Assembly: GCA_903844155.1 (NCBI GenBank)
Contig: CAIMSU010000213.1
Coordinates: 1-46,118 of the forward strand
Direction of reading: 5' to 3'
Source of the DNA: an uncultured Pseudomonadota bacterium
GTDB taxonomy: Bacteria; Myxococcota_A; UBA796; SXON01
DNA length: 46,118 nucleotides
A program made the translations under genes and the position numbers. The notes beneath the pieces were generated by a model, which saw only the letters and a program-made list of their open reading frames with translations, had not been told where the DNA came from and did no database searches. Of the stretch, positions 1 to 11,043 are shown piece after piece (the first letter of the stretch is position 1; the number at the start of each line of letters is the position of its first letter).

Positions 1-14
1 CGCGCCGCATGCCG

Positions 15-74
15 TACCCGCGCCGGGTATAGTACCCGAACCGGGCCGGTACAGGCCGGCACGGGCGGGTATAC
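15..74. promoter_or_regulatory. TACCCG/CGGGTA dyad cluster upstream of a sigma-54 promoter
   Basis: A perfect dyad TACCCG-cgc-CGGGTA lies at 15-29, followed by another TACCCG at 33-38 and an inverted CGGGTA at 66-71. The cluster sits about 140-200 bp upstream of the sigma-54 promoter at 213-228, the usual distance for an enhancer site of a sigma-54 activator. The repeats are visible; the enhancer role is inferred. Nothing else in 1-212 looks like a gene. Confidence 0.4.
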
Positions 75-212
75 GACTCGTCGAAGGCATCTAAGTTGCT
101 GAAATTACAATACGCCGCGGAGAGTGAGAACTTCGGGATGAGCATCGCAACACCGCGACATCCACGTCCGCCCCGTGACGAGGAGATCGCCAACTCCCGG
201 CGTTGGACCATA

Positions 213-228
213 TGGCACGGCCCTTGCG
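213..228 (+). promoter_or_regulatory. sigma-54 (-24/-12) promoter
   Basis: The sequence TGGCACGGCCCTTGCG matches the sigma-54 consensus TGGCACGRNNNTTGCW at every fixed base except the last. The -24 GG (214-215) and -12 GC (226-227) are separated by exactly 10 bases. Transcription should start near 239. No protein gene follows on this strand before the terminator at 291-329, so the promoter most simply serves a short RNA. Confidence 0.75.
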
Positions 229-238
229 TTCTCGTCTG

Positions 239-329
239 TCGCCCCCCTCCTGCAGACGTCGAAAGTGCCCTGACCCGGCGGGAGGAGGCCAGCGCCGCCG
301 GTAATTCTGCCGGCGGCGCTGTTCTTTTT
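239..329 (+). ncRNA. candidate sigma-54-dependent small RNA (about 90 nt)
   Basis: A strong sigma-54 promoter (213-228) and a strong intrinsic terminator (291-329) bracket about 90 nt with no convincing reading frame. A 5' stem can form between the C-rich stretch around 244-254 and the GCGGGAGG stretch around 278-288, giving a two-hairpin RNA ending in the terminator. The layout (sigma-54 promoter, about 100 nt, C-run near the 5' end, terminator hairpin) recalls the Pxr developmental small RNA of Myxococcus xanthus. That comparison is from memory and untested. The RNA ends 22 bases before the stop of the GYF-domain gene on the other strand, so its own terminator separates it from that gene. 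Confidence 0.6.
291..329 (+). terminator. rho-independent terminator of the small RNA
   Basis: An 11-bp perfect stem (AGCGCCGCCGG at 291-301 with CCGGCGGCGCT at 310-320) closes an 8-base loop and is followed by GTTCTTTTT. The T-run is on the + strand only, so it terminates rightward transcription. Confidence 0.85.
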
Positions 330-351
330 GGCCGACGTCCGATCAGCGCCG

Positions 352-1422
352 CTACTTCTTCGGTGGCATCTCGTCCGGCGGCACCGCGCGAACTTCAGCG
401 ACGGTGATGGTCGCGCCGTCAAACCCGACGCTGTCGAGCTTGATGTCGACGCCCTCGACCCAGCGGTCGACGAGCGCCTGGCTGGCTTTCGCGGCGGCAG
501 CAGCGGCGGCGGGGTCGGTGGCCGTCTTCGGGTCGACGGCGATCATGTCGTTGAACATCGACTCCGTGAGGATGCGCTGGACCGAGGTCTTGTCCTTCGG
601 GTCCGGGGCGAGGGTCCCGACCATCGTCGAGCTGTTGGGCTTGATGGTGCCTTCGATGGGCACTTCCTTGACCTCCAGCTCCTTGCCGTCCTTGTCCTTG
701 ATCGTCGCCTTGAGCTTCACGTCCGTCATCGCGAACATCGAGTTGTTGCCAAGCTCGAACACGAAATTCGTGACGTCCTTGTTGCCATGGTCCGGGACGA
801 GGCTCCACGAGCTGTTCGCGACCGTGACGTACTGGTCCGGGTAGTAGAGCGGCTTGTACTGGAGCTGCGTCGGCCCATCGGCGAAGAAGTAGGCCGGGAT
901 GACGTCGCCGAGCTTCACGTAGCCCTCCGTCGTCCCCTGCCGCAGGTGGTACCAGTCGCCGCGCTTGCCGAGCAGGTCGGCCTTGGAATTCTTGGGGAAG
1001 CTGCCTTTTGGCGTGCCGCCGCCTTCGTGGTCGAACACGCCCGCCGGGTCCGCCGTGACGAGCACCTCGGTGTAGGTGAGCCCGTGTTTGCCACCGATGA
1101 GCTGCAGATCCGAGGGGTCCGGCATGTCCTGCGAGAGGCTGTAGGCGTACACCCACGCGCCCCCCGCCGCGATCGCGAGCATGCCCGCGAGGCCCCAGCG
1201 CACGATGGGCGAGAGGCCGGTCGACACGCTGGGCATGTCGTAATCTTCGCGCAGCGAGGCCTTGAGCTCGGGAAGCTCGACGGCGTAGATCCACTCCGCC
1301 GCGCCCGGAGGCTGGAGGATGTCGCCGGGCGCGAACTTCCCTTCCTTCGCCAACTTCTTGAGCTCGTCGATCGAGGCGGCGCTGAACTGGTGCCCGCTGG
1401 CGTTGATCATCCATCGCGACAT
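352..1422 (-). CDS. GYF_2-domain membrane protein with SH3-like and FxLYD-like parts
   Basis: A 356-residue protein. Residues about 3-55 look like a GYF_2 (DUF4339) domain, with the W at position 4 and the later PPGAAEWIYA stretch. One membrane segment follows at about 72-92 (GMLAIAAGGAWVYAYSL). A region around 115-180 resembles a bacterial SH3-like fold ending in the glycine-tyrosine motif typical of SH3_3 (EGYVKLGDV). The section around 210-270 looks like an FxLYD-type immunoglobulin fold. Start chosen at the ATG at 1422, with AGGAG about 8 bases upstream. It is divergent from the flavodoxin-like gene. GYF_2 proteins commonly join cytoplasmic signalling to a membrane or secretory function; the specific role here is unknown. 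Confidence 0.8.
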   Translation of the reverse strand: MSRWMINASGHQFSAASIDELKKLAKEGKFAPGDILQPPGAAEWIYAVELPELKASLREDYDMPSVSTGLSPIVRWGLAGMLAIAAGGAWVYAYSLSQDMPDPSDLQLIGGKHGLTYTEVLVTADPAGVFDHEGGGTPKGSFPKNSKADLLGKRGDWYHLRQGTTEGYVKLGDVIPAYFFADGPTQLQYKPLYYPDQYVTVANSSWSLVPDHGNKDVTNFVFELGNNSMFAMTDVKLKATIKDKDGKELEVKEVPIEGTIKPNSSTMVGTLAPDPKDKTSVQRILTESMFNDMIAVDPKTATDPAAAAAAAKASQALVDRWVEGVDIKLDSVGFDGATITVAEVRAVPPDEMPPKK

Positions 1423-1505
1423 GGGAGGCTCCTACGGGTCAAAGGCAGGTATCGGGCGAGCGGAATACCGACCCCGCCCCTGCAGAGCAAGGCGCTTGCA
1501 GGCGG

Positions 1506-1524
1506 GTTTACCGAACGTTTACCG
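1506..1524. promoter_or_regulatory. GTTTACCG direct repeat in a divergent promoter region
   Basis: GTTTACCG occurs at 1506-1513 and again at 1517-1524, an 11-bp period of about one helical turn, between the divergent genes starting at 1422 (-) and 1647 (+). A second small dyad, CGGGTC-CCCC-GACCCG (1616-1631), lies just before the GTG at 1647. Tandem half-sites on one DNA face are typical of a regulator site; no regulator is identified. Confidence 0.35.
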
Positions 1525-1646
1525 CAGGCGGCCCCTACAACCGCGCCTGCGCGTGGTCCCGGCGTTGCGAGGACCCGTGACGCGCGACCGGCGAGAGGCT
1601 AACCGTAGCGCCCGCCGGGTCCCCCGACCCGGGTACTGGAGCCCCC

Positions 1647-2090
1647 GTGCCCTTCAAGCCGCTACGCCTGCTCATCGCCTACGACAACGCCGGCAAGCGC
1701 TGCGGCGGGGTCGTGGCGCGCATGAAGGAGCTGCTCGAAGAACGGGCGTTCCTCGTCGATACGTTTGAGCTCGGCAGCAACACGCCCGATCTCGACGACT
1801 ACCAGGGCGTCGTCATCGGCACCCCCGTCCGCGGCCTCGCTGTGCGGGACGCCGGTCCGAGCGCGGCGGTCGCGCAATTCATCGAAAATGCGCCTGGGCT
1901 CGACGAGAAGAAGGTCGCGATCTTCTGCGTCTACGACGTGCGCCCGGGCGCCGTCTTCGACCGGATGAAGAACCTGCTGAACGCCCGCGGCGCCGAGGTC
2001 GTGACCGAGTACCCCTACTGGCGCTTGCAGCCGCGCGACGGTGAGGACGGCTTGCCCGCCGAGTGCATGGTCCGGATTCGCACGCGCTGA
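1647..2090 (+). CDS. flavodoxin-like domain protein
   Basis: A 147-residue protein starting with GTG (GGAG five bases upstream). The opening strand [21 protein letters not shown] and the later VVIGTPVRG and VAIFCVYD strands follow the alternating beta/alpha order of flavodoxin-like folds. The FMN phosphate loop normally reads T/S-x-T-G-x-T; here it is DNAGKRCG, so flavin binding is uncertain. It lies 76 bases upstream of clpP on the same strand but is probably a separate unit. Function unknown; perhaps a redox or signalling protein. Confidence 0.7.
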   Translation: MPFKPLRLLIAYDNAGKRCGGVVARMKELLEERAFLVDTFELGSNTPDLDDYQGVVIGTPVRGLAVRDAGPSAAVAQFIENAPGLDEKKVAIFCVYDVRPGAVFDRMKNLLNARGAEVVTEYPYWRLQPRDGEDGLPAECMVRIRTR

Positions 2091-2166
2091 TTCTACCCAA
2101 ACGGCTAGGCGCAAACGGCGTTGGCGCGGTTACCTTCGGGGGGTACCTCCCCCTCAAAGGAAGCTC

Positions 2167-2766
2167 ATGCCCATCATCCCGTACGTCACCGAGCAGACCC
2201 ATCGCGGCTCCGAAGGCTCGGACATCTACTCGCGGCTCCTGAAGGACCGCATCATCTTCCTCGGCACGGCGATCGACGACAACGTGGCGAACGTCATCGT
2301 CGCCCAATTCCTCTGGTTGGAGTCGCAGGATCCGGAGCGGGATGTCTACCTGTACATTCACAGCCCCGGCGGCAGCGTGACGGCCGGCATGGCGATCTAC
2401 GACACGATGAACTACATCAAGCCGGACGTGCAGACGATCTGCATGGGCCAGGCCGCCTCGATGGGCGCTGTGCTCCTCGCCGCAGGAGCCAAGGGCAAAC
2501 GCCGCATCCTCCCGCACGGGCGCGTGCTCATCCACCAGCCCCTGGGCGGCGCGCAGGGCCAGGCGACGGACATCGAGATCCAGGCGCGCGAGATCATGCG
2601 CATCAAGCGCGAGTTGAACGCGATCCTCATCAAGCACACCGGCCAGGACGCCGAGCGTGTGGCGAAGGACGTCGAGCGCGACTACATCATGACCGCGCAG
2701 GAAGCCGTGGAATACGGCATGGTGGACGAGATCATCGAGTCGAAGAAGTCAGGCCCCGTCAAGTAG
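2167..2766 (+). CDS. clpP: ATP-dependent Clp protease proteolytic subunit
   Basis: A 199-residue serine peptidase that forms the tetradecameric barrel fed by ClpX or ClpA. The catalytic triad is intact and falls on the classical numbers: Ser98 in GQAASMGA, His123 in LIHQPLGG and Asp172 in ERDYIMT. The start is the ATG at 2167, preceded by AAAGGAAG; an upstream extension of the frame is not conserved-looking. clpX follows 15 bases after the stop and lon after that, so the three are likely one operon for protein quality control and regulated proteolysis in the cytoplasm. Confidence 0.97.
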   Translation: MPIIPYVTEQTHRGSEGSDIYSRLLKDRIIFLGTAIDDNVANVIVAQFLWLESQDPERDVYLYIHSPGGSVTAGMAIYDTMNYIKPDVQTICMGQAASMGAVLLAAGAKGKRRILPHGRVLIHQPLGGAQGQATDIEIQAREIMRIKRELNAILIKHTGQDAERVAKDVERDYIMTAQEAVEYGMVDEIIESKKSGPVK

Positions 2767-2781
2767 GATCCGGTAACCGCC

Positions 2782-4044
<1,263 letters not shown>

Positions 4045-4048
4045 CACC

Positions 4049-6403
<2,355 letters not shown>

Positions 6404-6436
6404 CGCCGGCGGCCGTGGCTCCCGTCGCGACCCCCG

Positions 6437-8056
6437 CTATTCCAGCCCGAACCGCCGCATCTTGTAGATGAGCGACGAGCGCGGGATGCCGAGGTCCTTC
6501 GCCGCCGCGGACCGGTTCTGGCCATGGCGCTCGAGCGCGCCCTCAAGCATGGTCCGCTCAGTGTGGTCGAGCAACGCTGGCGGCCGCTCGGAGACCCGGG
6601 CGATCCGCGCCGGGGGCAGGTCGAGCGGGTTGAACATCAGGCCGTCGAGGTGGACCTGCGCGCCAGTCAACACGAACGCGCGTGTCAGCACGTTCCGAAG
6701 CTCACGGGCGTTCCCCGGCCAGTCGTGCGCCCGGAGCGCGTCCATGGCATCCTCGTCGATGCGCATCTCAGGGTGGATGCGACGGGCGACGGCGCGGGCG
6801 ATGACGGGGATGTCGTCGGGTCGCTCGCGGAGGGCCGGCAGGCGCACGGCGAGGACGGCCAGCCGAAAGTAGAGATCGCTTCGGAAGCGGCCTTTCTGGG
6901 CGTCCGCGCTGAGATCCCGGTTGGTCGCCGCGACGACGCGCACGTCGGGGAACGTCGCCTCCGCGCCGCCAACCCGCCTCACCTCGCCGCTCTCCAGCAC
7001 CCGCAGCAGCTTGGCTTGAGCCTCCTCGGGCAATTCACCGACTTCATCGAGGAAGATCGTCCCGCCGTCCGCGCGCTGGAACGCCCCGTCCCTGCGCTCA
7101 GCGGCGCCGGTGAACGCGCCCTTCTCGTGGCCGAACAGCTCCGCTTCAAAGAGGTTCTGCGCGATCGCCCCACAATTGACAGCCACAAACGCCCGACCCG
7201 CGCGGGGACTCGCGTCGTGTACCCCCCGGGCTGCGAGCTCCTTTCCCGTACCCGATTCACCAAGCAGCAGCACAGGGGCGTGATGCGCGGATACGCGGCG
7301 AAGTATGCCGAAGACCCGCTGCATCACCGGCGTATTGCCGACCATATCGCCGAAGTGATCAGCGATGGGCTGCTCGACCCGCGGCTCCCAGTGTACGAGG
7401 AACTCCGTACTTCCGACGCGAACTTCTTCGCCCGGGTAGAGCGGAAACACGTCCCGCACCCGCACTCCGCCGACGAACGCAGCACCCAGCCCAGGCTCGA
7501 TCAGCGTGCGACCGTGGAACAGCCGGATCTTCACGTGGTCCTTGACGAGAGAAGCGTCCTTGATCGTGACCTTTGAGCCGGTCCCGCCGACCGTCAGCCG
7601 TCCGCCCTTCAGCCGCAGCGTCTGTCCCTCGGCAGGTCCACGCGTCACCGTCAGAAATGCAGCTTCAACCGCCAGCTCCGCGTCCGCGCCGACAAGCTCC
7701 TCATCCCGGCGCTCCGCCTGGGCCTCCTCCGTCGCCCGCGCGCTTCCGGAGTCCGTCAGGTCGCAAACCACGATGAACGGCCCCACCTTCACCTTGTCCC
7801 CGTCCTTCAGGACCGCCCGCGTCACCCGCTCCCCGTTCAGGTACGTGCCGTTGGACGACCGGTCGACGAGCACGTAGGCGCCGTCGTTCTGGTCGATCAC
7901 ACAGTGAGACCGGCTGACTTCGTTGTCCGGCAGGACCACATCACAGTCATCCACGCGCCCGATCCGCGTGCGCGTCTGGCGCAGGCGCGCCACGAAAAGC
8001 GGCGGTTCAGAGCCGGGATCTGCGCCGCCCGTGCGAAAGAAGAGGAGCCGGGCCAT
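6437..8056 (-). CDS. FHA-domain sigma-54 activator (FHA-AAA+-Fis)
   Basis: A 539-residue transcription activator. A first FHA domain (about 30-95) has GR at 33-34, SRSH at 48-51 and SSNG at 67-70, the residues that bind phosphothreonine. A second, degenerate FHA-like stretch lies at about 133-223. The AAA+ domain has Walker A GESGTGKE (266-273), the sigma-54-contacting GAFTGA (313-318) and Walker [10 protein letters not shown] Fis-type helix-turn-helix is at the C-terminus (about 500-539). There is no receiver domain, so input is probably Ser/Thr-kinase phosphorylation, as is common in myxobacteria. Start set at the ATG at 8056, because the upstream extension is not FHA-like. It converges on lon. 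Confidence 0.93.
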   Translation of the reverse strand: MARLLFFRTGGADPGSEPPLFVARLRQTRTRIGRVDDCDVVLPDNEVSRSHCVIDQNDGAYVLVDRSSNGTYLNGERVTRAVLKDGDKVKVGPFIVVCDLTDSGSARATEEAQAERRDEELVGADAELAVEAAFLTVTRGPAEGQTLRLKGGRLTVGGTGSKVTIKDASLVKDHVKIRLFHGRTLIEPGLGAAFVGGVRVRDVFPLYPGEEVRVGSTEFLVHWEPRVEQPIADHFGDMVGNTPVMQRVFGILRRVSAHHAPVLLLGESGTGKELAARGVHDASPRAGRAFVAVNCGAIAQNLFEAELFGHEKGAFTGAAERRDGAFQRADGGTIFLDEVGELPEEAQAKLLRVLESGEVRRVGGAEATFPDVRVVAATNRDLSADAQKGRFRSDLYFRLAVLAVRLPALRERPDDIPVIARAVARRIHPEMRIDEDAMDALRAHDWPGNARELRNVLTRAFVLTGAQVHLDGLMFNPLDLPPARIARVSERPPALLDHTERTMLEGALERHGQNRSAAAKDLGIPRSSLIYKMRRFGLE

Positions 8057-8209
8057 CGCGGGTGAACTTAAGGTGGGAGCACGCGGGCGACAAGGTGGGT
8101 CTACGCCATTCGGGCGAGCACTGCGCTCGGGGCACACCCCGGTCCACACTGCGAGGGGAATTGCCACCTACTTGTCGCCGGACGCCGCCGCGCCCGCTGG
8201 AGGAGGCCG

Positions 8210-8581
8210 TCAGTCGAGCTTAAAGTGGTAGTTGTACCTGAACTTGACGGCGGTGGCCACGCCGTTGTACTTGTACGGGTAGAAGCGGGACGACATCGCC
8301 GCCTCGATGGCGGAGTCCCGAAAGTCGGGCGGGCACGGGTCGGGCGTCGCGCACGTGGGCGTGCCGTCCGCGTCGATGGCGATGGCGACGACACAATCGC
8401 CCTCCTCAGCCGAGGCCTTTGCAGCCTCCGGATAAACCGGCCGGATTCGCAACTTCTCCTGAACCGCACCCCAGTAGACGTATCCATCCGCGTTGGGTCC
8501 CGGCGGAACCCAGCCTGCCGGCACCTCCACGCCCGCGGCCACCCGCTGTGCCGCACACCCCGCCACCAGCGCCAACCACAT
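8210..8581 (-). CDS. small lipoprotein with a TonB C-terminal-like domain
   Basis: About 123 residues. A short hydrophobic start ending in VAGC could be a lipobox, although the n-region lacks positive charge. The rest resembles the TonB_C fold: IRPVYPEAAKASAEEGDCVV, then a substrate-like IDADGTP, and DSAIEAAMSSRFYPYKYNGV. The ATG at 8581 shares bases with the stop of the SPFH gene (TGATG), so translation is coupled; a GTG one codon earlier (8584) is also possible. No ExbB/ExbD pair is adjacent, so it may be a structural or scaffold protein rather than a working TonB. Confidence 0.7.
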   Translation of the reverse strand: MWLALVAGCAAQRVAAGVEVPAGWVPPGPNADGYVYWGAVQEKLRIRPVYPEAAKASAEEGDCVVAIAIDADGTPTCATPDPCPPDFRDSAIEAAMSSRFYPYKYNGVATAVKFRYNYHFKLD

Positions 8582-10899
8582 CACTCCGCCGTCCCCCCGC
8601 CCGAAAACACCTTCCTTCCCGTCAAATACTGCAGCAGCGCGATCGACATCAGCGAATTCTGCGTCTCGCCGCCCTCGCCCGACCCGCCACTGGATCCGCC
8701 GATGTACACATCCGGGATCAACTTCAGCTTGTTCGTGGCGATCTTCTCGACGACCTGGATCTGCCCGAAGATCTCGTTCCCCATCGCGTTGACCTGCAAC
8801 TTGTAGCTCTCGGCCGTCGACTTTCCCTGCTCCAGGATGACGAGCGCCTGCGCCAGGCCCTTCTTCTCGATGGCCTCCGCGTCCGCGAGCGCGTTCACCC
8901 GCGTGGCCTCCGCCGATGCCCCAGCCGTCACTTTCGTCGCCTTGGACGTACCTTCCGCGCGCACCTCAATGGCCCGCGAGTCGCCCATCGCTTTCTCGAT
9001 CTCGGCGTTCGCAAGGTTCTTGGAGATCTCGACCCCTCGCTCCGACTCCACGACCTTCGGCTGCATGTTCGCTTGGGCCTTGGCGTTCTCCAGCATCTTC
9101 CGCTCTTCCTGCGCCTGCTTCTGCGTGGCGAAGGTGATGCGCTCCTGCTCCGCGATCTGGCGGTCGGTGACCGTACGGGTCAGCTCGGCCGGCAGCACGA
9201 CGTCGGCGATCATCGTGTCCTTGGACTCGATGTGGTGGACCCGAAGCACGCTTTGGAGGTGCTCTTTCGCGTGCGCCTGCAGCTCGGCCCGCTTCGTGTA
9301 AAGGTCCAGCGCCTTGACCGACTGCGCCGAGTTGCGGAAGTGCGACGAGATCGCCGGCTCCAGCACTTGCGAGATCATGTTGTCGACCGAGCCAAGGTTG
9401 GCGACGACCTTGGGCGCATCCGCCATCGCGATGTGGATGATGACGCTCACGTCCATCGACACATTGAAGGCGTCCGCCGTCCGCAGCGTGATCGTCTTCA
9501 GCTCACTATCCAGTTTGTGCGCCGAGTTCTGGCTGTCTGCCCAGTTGAGCAGGATCTGCGTCGTCGGCACCTTGTCGACCTTGCACACCTTGGTGTTGAG
9601 CGGGTGCCGGCCCGGCCCGAGCGGCTCGGCCCAGATCCCGCGCTTGCCGTTCGCCACGATCTTCGCGTTCACGTTGGAGTCCGTGGTGTCCTCGCCATCG
9701 TCGCCCACAAAGCTCGTGATGACCGCGCACTCGCCGATCTTGACCTCCACCATCGGCACGGTCTCGATCGTCGCAAACCACGGGTTGATCGCGTAGTTAC
9801 CGGAGCGCAGGACGGGGATCTGCAGGCCCTTCTGCCCGCCCGCTGCCAGGAACGCCGCCGCGTTCTGGAAGTTGTTGTGCACGTCCAACCCGAGCTCCTC
9901 GGCCGCGATCTCCTTCGCCTTCATGATCGGCCGGCCTTCAAGCACGGTCACGATGCCGATGGAGTCCGCCGAGATGTTCGTCCACGGGACGACCGCCTTG
10001 ATCACGAAAAGCGCTGTGTTGATGCGGTATGTTCCGGGCATCAGCACGTCGAGTTGGTGACCCTTCTGGCCGCCGTTCGTGATGAACGCCTGCCCGTTCT
10101 CGAAGTTGGAGTGCCCCTCGATCTTGCGGCTCAACAGCGACCCTTCCGGGATGCGCGCGCCGTCCATCGCCGTGATGAGCCCGATGTGCCCGTTCGGGAT
10201 GACCGTGACCGGGCGCTTCTCGACCTTGAAAAGTGCGGTGTTGATGCGGTAGTTTCCGGGCGGAAGCACGCGAATCTGAGGCCCTTTTTGTCCGCCGTTG
10301 CGCAAGAAGGCGTCCGCGTCCTGGAACGCGTCGCACTCCACGGGATCCGCGAAGATCCGCCCCATCGCGCTCGGCCCGCCCGCGACGGCTTCGACAACGC
10401 CAACCTGCGTTTCCGTGATCAGCACCGCGTCCTCGATCTTGACGGTGAACAGGTGCGGGTTGATCTGGTACTCGCCCGGCGGCAGGATGGAGAGCTGCGG
10501 CCCCTTCTCGCCGCCGTTCTTCAGAAAGGCTTCGCCATCCTGGAAGATGTTGCAATCCACGGTCCTGGCGAAGAACTGGCCCGGCGGGATGGGAAGGCCG
10601 GTGATCGCCTGGACGATCCCGATCTGTGTCTCGTTGATCGAGAAGAACTTGTGCTTCTCGGTCTTGTAGATGAACGGCACGAAGAAGTGGACACCCGGCC
10701 CGAGGGTGCGCGCCTGCACGCCCACCTCGGTTGCCAGCGCGATCGTGCGCCCGTCCGCCATCGTCTTGCCAAACCATCGGCGTTCCATGGTGATGAATTG
10801 CTCACCGCCAACGATCGCGATGCTCTGGTAGAGCAGCACGAGCAGGCAGAAACCAAAGAACACCAGCAGCGGAACGCTGGCGAGGATGAGGTCGAACAT
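8581..10899 (-). CDS. SPFH/flotillin-like protein with four tandem repeat modules
   Basis: A 772-residue protein with an N-terminal membrane segment (about 3-30). Four modules of 73-78 residues follow, each marked by GGxKG (near 129, 202, 276 and 354) and an L-x-P/S-G-x-Y-x-I-N stretch. After this come an SPFH/band-7 region (about 385-580), a charged coiled-coil with KQAQEERKMLENAKAQANMQ, and a Gly-Ser-rich tail. SPFH proteins build ring or cage scaffolds on membranes; the coiled coil is the usual assembly part. The repeat modules are unusual for flotillins and faintly recall the repeats before the SPFH-like shoulder of the major vault protein, which is only an analogy. Start at the ATG at 10899. 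Confidence 0.85.
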   Translation of the reverse strand: MFDLILASVPLLVFFGFCLLVLLYQSIAIVGGEQFITMERRWFGKTMADGRTIALATEVGVQARTLGPGVHFFVPFIYKTEKHKFFSINETQIGIVQAITGLPIPPGQFFARTVDCNIFQDGEAFLKNGGEKGPQLSILPPGEYQINPHLFTVKIEDAVLITETQVGVVEAVAGGPSAMGRIFADPVECDAFQDADAFLRNGGQKGPQIRVLPPGNYRINTALFKVEKRPVTVIPNGHIGLITAMDGARIPEGSLLSRKIEGHSNFENGQAFITNGGQKGHQLDVLMPGTYRINTALFVIKAVVPWTNISADSIGIVTVLEGRPIMKAKEIAAEELGLDVHNNFQNAAAFLAAGGQKGLQIPVLRSGNYAINPWFATIETVPMVEVKIGECAVITSFVGDDGEDTTDSNVNAKIVANGKRGIWAEPLGPGRHPLNTKVCKVDKVPTTQILLNWADSQNSAHKLDSELKTITLRTADAFNVSMDVSVIIHIAMADAPKVVANLGSVDNMISQVLEPAISSHFRNSAQSVKALDLYTKRAELQAHAKEHLQSVLRVHHIESKDTMIADVVLPAELTRTVTDRQIAEQERITFATQKQAQEERKMLENAKAQANMQPKVVESERGVEISKNLANAEIEKAMGDSRAIEVRAEGTSKATKVTAGASAEATRVNALADAEAIEKKGLAQALVILEQGKSTAESYKLQVNAMGNEIFGQIQVVEKIATNKLKLIPDVYIGGSSGGSGEGGETQNSLMSIALLQYLTGRKVFSGGGTAE

Positions 10900-10952
10900 G
10901 GGTCAATCCGGGGGACGGAAGTAGATAATCGCGCTCGGGCCGGGACTCAAGC

Positions 10953-11038
10953 CTTTTCGGGGCGGCTCGCTCGGCCCCTCTCGGGTGCCAGGGTCCGCTG
11001 TGGAACGCCGCGCAGCACCCCCGCGGGGTCCCGGGCGT
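10953..11038. repeat. interspersed intergenic repeat, copy A
   Basis: One of four related stretches in this window. It shares the blocks GGGCGGCTCGCTCG-like near the start, TGGAACGCCGCG in the middle and CCCCGCG(GGGTC) at the end with copies at 19671-19745, 28555-28650 and 44002-44077. GGGGC and GCCCC can fold back in the first half. It lies between the SPFH gene start and the end of the next minus-strand gene. Confidence 0.65.
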
Positions 11039-11043
11039 GGCCG

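Noticed and set aside
96-407. Plus-strand 103-codon frame over the small RNA
   Set aside because: Runs through promoter and terminator, with no ribosome site or domain; the RNA explains the signals better.
328-1602. Long plus-strand frame opposite the GYF-domain gene
   Set aside because: High-GC shadow of the real minus-strand gene; its translation is Arg/Val/Asp-rich without domains.
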